A stretch of DNA of 64,000 bases from Brevibacterium rongguiense (GTDB taxonomy: Bacteria; Actinomycetota; Actinomycetes; Actinomycetales; Brevibacteriaceae), in NCBI RefSeq assembly GCF_009857845.1, contig NZ_WWEQ01000006.1, positions 23,709 through 87,708 on the forward strand, written 5' to 3'. The notes under the pieces are model-generated. The model did no database searches. It was not told the DNA's origin and saw only the letters and a list, made by a program, of their open reading frames with translations. Position 1 is the stretch's first letter. The number at the start of each line of letters is the position of its first letter. The position numbers and the translations under genes were made by a program. Of the stretch, positions 56,403 through 64,000 are shown one piece after another.

Positions 56403-57587
56403 TCAGCTATGTCTGACCAATCGCTCAGTGGAACGGTCATAGTGGTACTCCGTGATCTCGCCAGACATGATCATCGCAACTGCCTGGTTGATCACGTCGA
56501 GCGGAACGACGAACCATTCTGATGGGTCGTAGTCACGGCCCCTCCGGTCGATCTGCGTAAGGTCGAGACGAACGTCGGCGAACACTCTGTGCAGCAAGTT
56601 CTCCAGACCCGACGCCTTGATGTTGTACACCCTGTAATCGGCGACGATCTTGACCGGTGCCATCAGGTAGGTCGGCGAGGTCGACGCGCCCTTCACCCGC
56701 TGTTCGACGCTTGTGGTGGAGAAGCCGATCTTGTGTAGATCTTTCATGTTCGCGATCACCGGGTCGGTGCTCAGCGACTGCAGAACGTAGATGTGGCCGC
56801 TCTCGATGTCCGCGTCCAGGATGTCGCTAACGTCGTGTCCGGCGCGCGCCAGCACCTGTCCCTGGGCCTCGTACATGCGCGTCATCAGGCTCTGCTTATA
56901 CATCGCCGACTCAGTACCGTTCTCGAACACCACCCGCAGGCGCTGCTTCTGCGTCCGCTTGCCGCCCACGACGAGGGCGACGTCGTCGCCGACCTCCGAT
57001 ACGAAGCACATCACCCCGCCGAGCACGAAGAACGCGCCCTCGCGGATCAGGTCCAGGCCCGTGAACGGTTTCAGTACGAATGTGCCATCGGCCAGTTCGG
57101 CGTGCTTCGCTTTGAACAGCGGCTCGAATTGCTCGAAGTCCTTTGCCTTCACTCGCTGCGCGATCGATTCGGCCGACTCCGGGCGCTTGATCACCGGCAG
57201 GTCGGATACGTTGAGGATCCCGGACTCGTCGCCCAGCAGATCGTCGAGGTCGTCGCCCTCGAGCAATTCGTCGAGCGACGCCGGCGCTGCGGGGGCTTCC
57301 AGGAGCCCGAACTCGTCGAGGTGCTTCACCGCCTCGGCCTTTGCCTCGTTAGCGAGGAACCCGTCCAGGCGCGCACCGAGCTTGCGCTCGGCGATCTCAC
57401 GCGTGTGCGAGCTCGGCAGCCGCCCCTCGACGCGCCGAAACTCGACGATCTCGAGGAACGCGCGCTCAAGGCGGTCTGACGAGGTGAGCTTCTTCGGCTT
57501 CTCAGGTGTATCTAGGAGCTCGTCGTCGAGGATGTCGTCGAGAGTGACGACCAGGTTCTCATTGGAGGTGAAATCAATCGGTGTCAT
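56403..57587 (-). CDS. GIY-YIG (T5orf172/MUG113-type) nuclease-like protein of the island restriction system
   Basis: A 394-residue protein. The N-terminal half is acidic and helical (DDILDDELLDTPEKPKKL ... LDELLEGDDLDDLLGDE). The C-terminal part has SGHIYVLQSLSTDPVI at about 264, then KDLHKIGFSTTSVEQRVKGA, ending in HRVFADVRLDL. This matches GIY-YIG proteins of the T5orf172/MUG113 kind. It is the likely cutting component. Its start overlaps the helicase gene by 4 nt. GC is visibly lower than in the chromosome to the left. Order and domains resemble B. subtilis yeeC, third in yeeABC. Confidence 0.75.
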   Translation of the reverse strand: MTPIDFTSNENLVVTLDDILDDELLDTPEKPKKLTSSDRLERAFLEIVEFRRVEGRLPSSHTREIAERKLGARLDGFLANEAKAEAVKHLDEFGLLEAPAAPASLDELLEGDDLDDLLGDESGILNVSDLPVIKRPESAESIAQRVKAKDFEQFEPLFKAKHAELADGTFVLKPFTGLDLIREGAFFVLGGVMCFVSEVGDDVALVVGGKRTQKQRLRVVFENGTESAMYKQSLMTRMYEAQGQVLARAGHDVSDILDADIESGHIYVLQSLSTDPVIANMKDLHKIGFSTTSVEQRVKGASTSPTYLMAPVKIVADYRVYNIKASGLENLLHRVFADVRLDLTQIDRRGRDYDPSEWFVVPLDVINQAVAMIMSGEITEYHYDRSTERLVRHS

Positions 57588-59569
57588 GAGGGTTCCACCA
57601 TTTCTGTAGCGGCTTTATCCGCTCGGCGCTGCTGCTTCAGCTTCTGCAGGAACAGCAGCGCCGCAGCCATGCGCTTCTCCACCGGGTCCTCCGAACGCAC
57701 ATCAGGGCGCTTGCCGTTGACCTGCACCCAGGTCTTGATCTTCGGGTACAGCGCCAGCGCCTCCTCTTCCGAGAACTCGATCTTCGTCGACGTGATCGTG
57801 TCCTGGATCAGTCGCAGCACCGACGGTGTGACCGACTTCGACAGCACCTCAAACGCCCGCTGGAACGGGTTCACCGAGTCGATGAGGTTGATGTTCAGCT
57901 CGTCGATGTTCACGAACCTCTCGGCCATCTTGATGATGCGCCGGTCACCAACAGTTTTGACCTCACCGTTCTTGATCACCGAGTCCACGACAACCTGCTG
58001 ACGCACCTCCTCGACCTGCTCCTCGGTGAGGTCGGGGTACTTCTCCCGAATGATCTTCGGGATCAGCACCTTGTTCGTGGTCTCCGCGTCGATCGACCCG
58101 GCGGCGGCCCGCGCAAAGGTGTCATCCTGCAGGATCGTCGCCTTCAGGTCATTCAAGTCCGTCGCGACGATCTGCTTCACGCGGTCACTCGAAGGCTCCT
58201 TGAAGCCCTTAATCTTTAGCTCGCCCTTCTTTACGAACTCGTCGTCGTCGAACTTCTTCGTCTTGAAGTTGAAGTTCGGCGCGAGCACCTGCTCCATAAG
58301 CAACGAGGCCGTGATCGCCTTCAGCATGTTGTTCACCGACACCTTCACCTCGCCCTGCGAGGCGTCCGGCTCGGCGATCAGGTTCGTGAACTGCGCGTGC
58401 GACTTTCCAGGGCTGTCGCGCGTCACGCGCCCAATGATTTGGATCACCTCGGTGAGCGAGGCCCGGTAGCCCACCGTCAGCGCGTGTTCCGCGAAGGGCC
58501 AGTCGAAGCCCTCCTTCGCCATGCCCAGGGCGATGATAATGTCGACGCCGTCGCGCTCCTTCGACGCCGTGTGGGACAGGTAGTGCAGCGTGTCCCCGCG
58601 CTTCTTCTGGTCTGTGTCGTCCACGAGGTCGGCGACCCGCACGATTTCGCCGTTGTCCTCGCGGCGTACGCTGATGATCCCCGTGTCGGGGTCCGTCGAC
58701 TCGACGTGGCCGATCGCGTCGATGATACGACCGACCTCCTCGATCTTGTCCTTCGTGGACTCGCCGGAGTTCACGCTCGGGATGTGCACGATCGTCTTCT
58801 TGTCGAGGTCGAGCACCTGGTCGATCGCGTCCGTGTACCGACCCTGGTAGAAGTGGTGTCCGATGCCGAGCGACCGCAGGTGTTCGTAGCCGTTGAGCTG
58901 GTCGTAGTAGTTGAACGTGACCGGCGTGAATTTCGCCTCGTCCTCCGGCGACAGCACCGGTACCGAGTCCCCGCGGAAGTATGAGCCGGTCATGGCCACG
59001 ATGTGCACGTCGGAGCCGTTCATCACGTCCCGGAGCAACGCTCCCAGCCGTGACGACTCCGTGTCGGCAGAGACGTGGTGGAACTCGTCGATCGCCAGCA
59101 CCGTGCCGTTGAACGACTCCGGGGCCAGCTTCTCGAACGCGAACCGCAACGTCGCGTGGGTGCACACGAGCACAGCGTCAGGTCCCCTGAGGAACTCGAT
59201 GAACGCGTCGACCTTGCCCGCGTCCGAACCGGGCAGGCAAAGATTGTGCTCGTCCTTGATCTCCCAGTTCGCCCAGAATCCATGCTTGGTCAGATCGGTA
59301 GATGCGAATGACGCGCCGATAGATTTCTCGGGCACCGCGACGATGACCTTCCTACGACCCTGGTTGTAGAGCTTGTCCAACGCCACGAACATCAGCGCAC
59401 GAGACTTCCCCGACGCCGGCGGAGCCTTCACCAACAGATACTGAGCGTCGCGCTGCTCGAAAACACGCTGCTGCATCTCACGCATACCCAGCGCGTCCGT
59501 GTTCACCGACGCCTTCGTCTGCGCGTACGTGACATCGACAATGTTCACGGTCTTGTTGATCGCGTTCAC
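57584..59569 (-). CDS. DEAD/DEAH-box helicase of the island restriction system
   Basis: A 661-residue superfamily 2 helicase. Walker A is VKAPPASGKSRALM (about 48-60), the Walker B box is LAIDEFHHVS (DEFH at 161-164), motif III is VAMTGSY and motif VI is QIIGRVTRDSPGKSH (about 380). This is like the ATPase subunits of type I/III restriction enzymes but without an obvious nuclease domain of its own. It overlaps the methylase and GIY-YIG genes by 4 nt each, so the three are made together. It resembles YeeB of B. subtilis in place and size. Confidence 0.82.
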   Translation of the reverse strand: MNAINKTVNIVDVTYAQTKASVNTDALGMREMQQRVFEQRDAQYLLVKAPPASGKSRALMFVALDKLYNQGRRKVIVAVPEKSIGASFASTDLTKHGFWANWEIKDEHNLCLPGSDAGKVDAFIEFLRGPDAVLVCTHATLRFAFEKLAPESFNGTVLAIDEFHHVSADTESSRLGALLRDVMNGSDVHIVAMTGSYFRGDSVPVLSPEDEAKFTPVTFNYYDQLNGYEHLRSLGIGHHFYQGRYTDAIDQVLDLDKKTIVHIPSVNSGESTKDKIEEVGRIIDAIGHVESTDPDTGIISVRREDNGEIVRVADLVDDTDQKKRGDTLHYLSHTASKERDGVDIIIALGMAKEGFDWPFAEHALTVGYRASLTEVIQIIGRVTRDSPGKSHAQFTNLIAEPDASQGEVKVSVNNMLKAITASLLMEQVLAPNFNFKTKKFDDDEFVKKGELKIKGFKEPSSDRVKQIVATDLNDLKATILQDDTFARAAAGSIDAETTNKVLIPKIIREKYPDLTEEQVEEVRQQVVVDSVIKNGEVKTVGDRRIIKMAERFVNIDELNINLIDSVNPFQRAFEVLSKSVTPSVLRLIQDTITSTKIEFSEEEALALYPKIKTWVQVNGKRPDVRSEDPVEKRMAAALLFLQKLKQQRRADKAATEMVEPS

Positions 59570-62283
59570 TTCGCAGTCCTCCGGGTCTTCTTCGCCGGGG
59601 CCTTCGCGGCCTCCTCAGCAGTCATGCGCTCGTACAGCGCAAACAAGTCAGACAGGCGCTGCTCGTCCGTCTCGTACGGCTTCTTCGAATAGATCGAGTC
59701 GACCAGCGCGTCGATCTCGGCGTGCGCGTCGCGCAGGTCCTGCGGCATCTTGTCCGGATCGTACAGTTCGGCCAGCGTCTGCTCGCAGTGGTACTCACGC
59801 ACGTCCAGCACTCGAAGCGCCGCCACGGTCAACTTCTCTTTGGTTGCCTCCGATAGCGGCGGAACCGGGAAGTTGTTGTAGACAATCGTGTTCGAGTAGC
59901 GGAGCCGAGTCTCCAATTGGCCGCCTACTGCGCGGGTCCAAGCCATGTGCATGCGTGAAGTCAGCAAGGCGAATAGCCAGGGTTCGGCGTCGTAGATGGC
60001 AAACGCAGCGTTTGAAATGACGGTGTCAGGCCCGAGGTAGCCGATCGGTATGTAATCGCGCCGCTCCGATGAAACGCTCGGCACGATGATCGAGTCAGTC
60101 GGCTTGTAACGCACCTCGCCGAAGCGGTGTGCAACCGAAGCTAGTTTCTTAGTCGATTCTCTCTTGCTGGCCAAACGATGCGTGCGAACGCATTCAACCC
60201 GTCTCGCAATCTCAGGGACGTTTAGCGCCGCCGTCACGTTGCCGGCGTCGAGCCAGAGCGCGAAGCGTTCAGCGCCCGAGATGAACTCGCTCGCACCGAG
60301 GAACCTCTTCATATAGCGCGTGGCTTCTGGATGAGAGGAGATCAACTGTTCCCGTTCTGAATCCGACAGCACGAGGCCGCCGTTGTCGTTGGGCATGCTA
60401 CCGAACGACATCTCCGGGATCGCAGACAGCGGCTTGGTTCTCTTCGTAATGAACACGTTGTCGCCGTCGGTAAGGTACCCGTTGATGTTGTGAGCCCGGA
60501 TCTGCAAGTCGCCCGTGTAGATGAACTTTTCTCCGGGCCGAATCACTCGTAGCCCCACCACAACCACAGTCACGCCAGCGTTGCGCTTGGCGTTGTTCTC
60601 CCATCTGAACGACGTGTAGGCGAAGCCGATCTCGATCCCCTTCGCAAAGATCGTTGGGAACATGAGAGCCACGTGCTCGCCCTGGGCCACCGAATTTGTC
60701 GTCACGAAGGCAAGTTCTGCTCGACTGCCTTCGATGTAGTCAGCTCCTTTGACGAACCAGAGCGCGATGTAGTCCAGGTTCTTCGAGTACGGACGTCGTT
60801 CGAACACGTGGCCGAAGTCAGTCTTCTGCTCCTTCGTCTGTACCTTTGCGCCAACATACGGAGGGTTGCCGATCAGATAGATCTCTGCGTCACCGTCATT
60901 CGGGCAGACCGCGTTCCAGTCCATCCGCGTCGCGTTGCCGGCCTTGATCTGTCCCGTCTCCTTCAGTGGGATCAGCGGGATCTCGACACGGAACTTCTCG
61001 CGGAACTCTCTGTTCATCTGGTGCTTCGCGATCCAGAGAGAGAGGATCGCGACCTCGACCGCGAAGTCGTCGATCTCGATCCCGTAAAAGTTCTCGATGT
61101 TGATCCTCGAGTCCGCCCAGAGCATCTGGTGCGACGGGCTCAGCTCGGCCAGCCGCTCGAGAATCGCGTGCTCGAGCTTGCGTAGCTCCTTGTAGGCGAT
61201 GACCAGAAAGTTTCCTGACCCACAGGCGGGGTCGAACACCTTGATCGCCGCGATTCGGTCCAGCAGGCGGATTAGCCTCCGTTCGCTGTCCTGCGCCTCG
61301 TTGAGCTCCGCCTTCAGATCATCCAAGAACAGCGGCTCGATCGTCTTGAGGATGTTCGGCACGGACGTGTAGTGCTGCCCGAGGTCGCTGCGCTTGCCGG
61401 GCGTGACGATCGCCTGGAACATCGAGCCGAAGATGTCGGGGTTGATGTCTCGCCAGATGAGCTTCCCCGAGGCGATGAGCTCCTCGCGCGCCTGCTTCGT
61501 GAAGCGCGGCACGACCTGCTCGTCGGTGACTGTGAACAGCCGACCATTCACGTACGGGAACCCCGCGAGATGCGTCGGCTTGTCAGCCGGATCGGCGGTG
61601 TCCAGCGCCTTGAACAGGTCGGTGAGGAACTCTGCGAGGTCCGACCCATCGGACTGGGTCTGTGACCCGACCGCGTTCGTGAACTGGTTGTCCTCGAAGA
61701 TCCCCGTGTCCTCGGCGAAGAAGCAGAACAGCAACCGGGTGAAGAAGATGTTCAGCGAGTGACGCCCCTGCGCGTCGTCGAAGATCCCGGGGTTAGCGTG
61801 CAGCAGCTCGTCGAAGAGCTTGCCCATGCGCTCGGCCGCCTTGACGTCGGCGTGCGACTCCGCGACGTACTGCGCCTTCTCCATCCCCGCCCACGGCAGG
61901 AAGAATGTGAAGTGCTGGTCGATCTCGCGGATCGGGAAGCCGATCGTCTCGTTGGTCTTGATATCGTGAGCAACCAACTCGGTGTAGTCCGTGACGATGA
62001 CGAAGCGCGTACTGAAGCGGACCACCGCGGGGGTCGACTTGAGATCCTCGATGACTTCGAGCGGGTCGCTGGTCGTCTCCTTGAAGTAGACGACGTTCTT
62101 CTGCGCGACCTCGGTCACCGGATCAATCGCGACGTTGAGCGAGCCGTTGCGCAGCCGCGTAACGTTGCCCTGGGGCTTCCCGTAGGCGAGGAGCAGGTCG
62201 AAGATGAAGTCCCGTTCGTACCCCTCGCGACCAGCCAGCGGCGCAACCCTCTCTTCAATAGCCTTCAGATTTAATCTCGCCAT
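59566..62283 (-). CDS. class I DNA methyltransferase (YeeA/MmeI-like) of the island restriction system
   Basis: A 905-residue N6-adenine methyltransferase. The N-terminal MmeI-type region (VIVTDYTELVAHDIKTNETIGFPIR) precedes SAM motif I VFDPACGSGNFLVIAYKELR (about 348-367) and the catalytic LIGNPPYVGAK (about 464-474). The remaining 400 residues include a target-recognition-like part (LWLDAGNVTAALNVPEIARR, AFAIYDAEPWLFALLTSRMHMAW). The length fits YeeA-type proteins. It is the first gene of the three-gene system and would mark self DNA. The gap 62284-62492 upstream should hold its promoter; no clear hexamers were found. Confidence 0.85.
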   Translation of the reverse strand: MARLNLKAIEERVAPLAGREGYERDFIFDLLLAYGKPQGNVTRLRNGSLNVAIDPVTEVAQKNVVYFKETTSDPLEVIEDLKSTPAVVRFSTRFVIVTDYTELVAHDIKTNETIGFPIREIDQHFTFFLPWAGMEKAQYVAESHADVKAAERMGKLFDELLHANPGIFDDAQGRHSLNIFFTRLLFCFFAEDTGIFEDNQFTNAVGSQTQSDGSDLAEFLTDLFKALDTADPADKPTHLAGFPYVNGRLFTVTDEQVVPRFTKQAREELIASGKLIWRDINPDIFGSMFQAIVTPGKRSDLGQHYTSVPNILKTIEPLFLDDLKAELNEAQDSERRLIRLLDRIAAIKVFDPACGSGNFLVIAYKELRKLEHAILERLAELSPSHQMLWADSRINIENFYGIEIDDFAVEVAILSLWIAKHQMNREFREKFRVEIPLIPLKETGQIKAGNATRMDWNAVCPNDGDAEIYLIGNPPYVGAKVQTKEQKTDFGHVFERRPYSKNLDYIALWFVKGADYIEGSRAELAFVTTNSVAQGEHVALMFPTIFAKGIEIGFAYTSFRWENNAKRNAGVTVVVVGLRVIRPGEKFIYTGDLQIRAHNINGYLTDGDNVFITKRTKPLSAIPEMSFGSMPNDNGGLVLSDSEREQLISSHPEATRYMKRFLGASEFISGAERFALWLDAGNVTAALNVPEIARRVECVRTHRLASKRESTKKLASVAHRFGEVRYKPTDSIIVPSVSSERRDYIPIGYLGPDTVISNAAFAIYDAEPWLFALLTSRMHMAWTRAVGGQLETRLRYSNTIVYNNFPVPPLSEATKEKLTVAALRVLDVREYHCEQTLAELYDPDKMPQDLRDAHAEIDALVDSIYSKKPYETDEQRLSDLFALYERMTAEEAAKAPAKKTRRTAK

Positions 62284-62492
62284 GAAGTCTCCTGTTCACC
62301 CTGAAGATGCCGCTGGTCCCAGCGTGTCCGACTCGCGTCCACGGATCGCTGGGAGCGCTTTTCCTAAGCTTATCGGTGAGGTTGGAAGCGTGGTGGTGCG
62401 CGGGTCTGAGGCCGTCCGATATAGGCCTCCAAGCCGATCGTGGCGGGGAGTCTCGAGTCACTCGCGACCTCAGGTGCCTGTTCGGGACTGTT

Positions 62493-63494
62493 CTATACGT
62501 CGGTCCTCGAGTTCTGGGAGCGGCGCAGCGCTGGGTAGCTGTTCCAGGAGCTGGCGGCGATCGTGTTCCAGACGACGGCCGTTTGGGGGTGGATGCCGAG
62601 GAAGCCCGCGAGCACCGCGGCAGGTAGTTCGGCAGCGAGCTGCATCATCGCGGTGGTCCGCGCCGCTAGCGGAGCCACCCCGACGCGCTTCAATCTCACC
62701 TCGAGGCCGCCGTGGTCGATCGGGCGTGCGGGATTTCGGCCCGGGAACAGCCATGGTCCGTTGCGTTGCTCGTGATTGTTGCTGAGCGCCTGCAAGTGTG
62801 CTCTGAGAAGCGTGTCGACGCCGGGCGGAAGCACGATCGGTTCTGCGGCGAAACGGACGGTCACGTTCTCCGCGGTGACGGTTACGGCGTCGCGCGTCAT
62901 TCGGCTGATGTTCGCTACCCGCTGGCCGTAGAGCAGAACGAACAGCGCGCAGATTCGAGTGTCGGCACGAATGCTCTCGTCGTGCAGCAGACGTTCAACG
63001 GTTCGCCAGTGCTCGCTCCCGGCCCTCTGTGGCGACGTCTGCTGAGAACGGTAGGTGGGGGACGTCAGCAGTCGGCTGCGGCCAGTCGAATGCGTCCACC
63101 TGAGGAACTGGGGGAGGTGGCGTGTAGCGTCTGGATGCGTCGAGATGAAATCGTCGATGTGAGCTTGCCGTGCGCGATCGAGCGCTGTCTCATGCTCGTT
63201 CAACCAGGTGAGAAACTCACCCAGCATCCGTAGGTGATTGCGGATGTTTCCGACCGTATTGTCGGTGAGTTGGCCCTTGTCGGCCTGCGCACGGGCCCGT
63301 CTAAGGATGTTCCAGCGTGAGTATGTCTGCAGAGTGTGGCGATAAGAACTGGGCTGCTGCGCGAGGAAGTCCTCGAGCCAGGCGAGCAAGCCCCTGAGCT
63401 CGCGGGCGTCTGGCGCCAGGACGCCGGTGGCAATCAGGAGGTCTCGCAGGTATTCGCGAGAACGATCGCGGGGGAAAGTATGGGACTGATGCAC
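62493..63494 (-). CDS. atypical tyrosine recombinase-like integrase, possibly 5'-truncated
   Basis: A 333-residue protein with an integrase-like layout. It has an N-terminal SAM-like core-binding part and then ICALFVLLYGQRVANISRMTRD, where Arg fits the first catalytic Arg. RTTAMMQLAAELPAAVLAGFLGIHPQTAVVW occupies the place of the HxxR region but lacks that motif, and SSWNSYPALRR offers a Tyr near the end. This matches a divergent actinobacterial family annotated as site-specific integrase. The GTG at 63494 lies just after an in-frame stop within the IS end, so the true N-terminus may have been removed. It may have mobilised the restriction genes. Confidence 0.65.
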   Translation of the reverse strand: MHQSHTFPRDRSREYLRDLLIATGVLAPDARELRGLLAWLEDFLAQQPSSYRHTLQTYSRWNILRRARAQADKGQLTDNTVGNIRNHLRMLGEFLTWLNEHETALDRARQAHIDDFISTHPDATRHLPQFLRWTHSTGRSRLLTSPTYRSQQTSPQRAGSEHWRTVERLLHDESIRADTRICALFVLLYGQRVANISRMTRDAVTVTAENVTVRFAAEPIVLPPGVDTLLRAHLQALSNNHEQRNGPWLFPGRNPARPIDHGGLEVRLKRVGVAPLAARTTAMMQLAAELPAAVLAGFLGIHPQTAVVWNTIAASSWNSYPALRRSQNSRTDV

Positions 63495-64000
63495 GATCAG
63501 GTGTCAGCTTGGTTTAGGCCGCCAGGGTGACGGTCGGGTTCATGATGGTCTCGTATTCGATGGGGGTCAATCGGCCCAGGCGGGCCTGACGCCGGCGGCG
63601 GTGGTAGGTCCGTTCGATCCATGTAATGATCGCGATCCGGAGTTTCTCACGGGTGCGCCAACGGCGCCGGTCCAGGACGTTCTTCTGGAGCAGTGCGAAG
63701 AAGGATTCCATCGCCGCGTTATCACCGGCAGCACCGACTTGGCCCATGGATCCGATGAGGTGATGCTGGTTCAGGGCGTGGACGAACTTCCGGGATCGAA
63801 ACTGCGACCCGCGGTCTGAGTGAACAATGCAGCCAGCAACGTCGCCGCGCCGCGTTGCCGCGTTGGCCAGGGCGTTCACCGCCAAGCGGGCCTTCATCCG
63901 GTCACTCATGGAGTAGCCGACGATCCGGCCGGAGAAGGCGTCCTTGATCGCGCAGAGGTAGAGCTTGCCCTCATCAGTCCAGTGCTCGGTGATGTCGGTC
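63495..64000 (-). mobile_element. IS3-family insertion sequence, partial
   Basis: The element runs off the window. Its inner end lies near 63499-63525, where TGTCAGCTTGGTTTAGGCC directly precedes the transposase stop and looks like a terminal inverted repeat; the exact tip cannot be fixed without the other end. It abuts the 5' end of the integrase gene. Confidence 0.65.
63514..64000 (-). CDS. IS3-family transposase OrfB, C-terminal part
   Basis: About 162 codons of a DDE transposase with an rve integrase core. TDITEHWTDEGKLYLCAIKDAFSGRIVGYS contains the first catalytic Asp. GCIVHSDRGSQFRSRKFVHAL has the second, and GAAGDNAAMESFFALLQKN the Glu. The ending RRRRQARLGRLTPIEYE is typical of IS3 OrfB. 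The N-terminal portion and OrfA lie beyond base 64000. Confidence 0.9.
   Translation of the reverse strand, partial: TDITEHWTDEGKLYLCAIKDAFSGRIVGYSMSDRMKARLAVNALANAATRRGDVAGCIVHSDRGSQFRSRKFVHALNQHHLIGSMGQVGAAGDNAAMESFFALLQKNVLDRRRWRTREKLRIAIITWIERTYHRRRRQARLGRLTPIEYETIMNPTVTLAA

Noticed and set aside
56403..62283. BREX or DISARM system
   Set aside because: No brxC/pglZ/brxL or drmA/drmB-type genes are present; only methylase, helicase and GIY-YIG components are seen.

Overview
The window is very GC-rich, with codon third positions mostly G or C, genes often start with GTG, and neighbouring genes repeatedly overlap by 4 nt (ATGA/GTGA). Together with a DtxR-like iron box, a DUF222/13E12 HNH protein, a DUF4333-like lipoprotein and a Streptomyces-style hut gene set, this points to a high-GC actinobacterium, probably Micrococcales. 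The genus cannot be fixed from the sequence. No rRNA, tRNA or CRISPR array was seen. Bases 1-56300 look chromosomal. Bases 56300-64000 look like an acquired island of visibly lower GC.

Layout. 1-6653: the 5' end of gcvP with a glycine riboswitch leader, a YtcJ-type amidohydrolase, an inositol-phosphatase-like gene, a small HTH protein and a YdiJ-type FAD/Fe-S dehydrogenase. 6679-10570: DUF222-HNH protein, a nine-unit 24-bp tandem repeat, a VOC protein and a universal stress protein. 10814-15805: siderophore uptake operon (ATPase, lipoprotein, fused double permease, siderophore-interacting reductase) behind a possible DtxR/IdeR box. 15958-22371: lipoprotein, solitary beta-class adenine methyltransferase, thioesterase, amidase, HAD phosphatase coupled to a glutamate racemase-like gene, HdeD-like membrane protein. 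22420-29862: hut operon (hutI-hutH-M20 amidohydrolase-hutF-IclR regulator) followed by a FolC-like Mur ligase. 30254-35660: CoA-transferase, NAD(P)-binding protein, FMN split-barrel protein, CPBP protease and small proteins. 35653-44149: glycan cluster of several glycosyltransferases and a WcbI-type protein, with one glycosyltransferase frameshifted. 44133-48538: second hut operon (hutU, M20 amidohydrolase, YfcC transporter). 48730-52869: lower mevalonate pathway (mvaK1-mvaD-mvaK2-fni). 53110-54597: NCS1 permease. 54781-56307: HicB-like protein with decayed resolvase and fic genes. 56403-64000: three-gene methylase/helicase/GIY-YIG system resembling Bacillus subtilis yeeABC, an atypical integrase and an IS3-family transposase cut by the window end.

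How parts work together. Histidine would go to urocanate (HutH), imidazolonepropionate (HutU), formiminoglutamate (HutI) and formylglutamate (HutF). No HutG is present, and the M20 enzyme inside the operon is the natural candidate for the last step. A shared inverted repeat (TCCGA-N4-TCGGA or close variants) lies upstream of hutI, hutU and the NCS1 permease. This suggests one regulator, plausibly the IclR protein encoded in the operon, and ties the permease to the pathway. Several genes without a ribosome binding site carry a -10-like hexamer exactly 6 nt before the start codon, which fits leaderless transcription.

The best candidates for something new are the island restriction system with its degenerate surroundings, the hut/NCS1 operator set, the glycan cluster and the 24-bp repeat.
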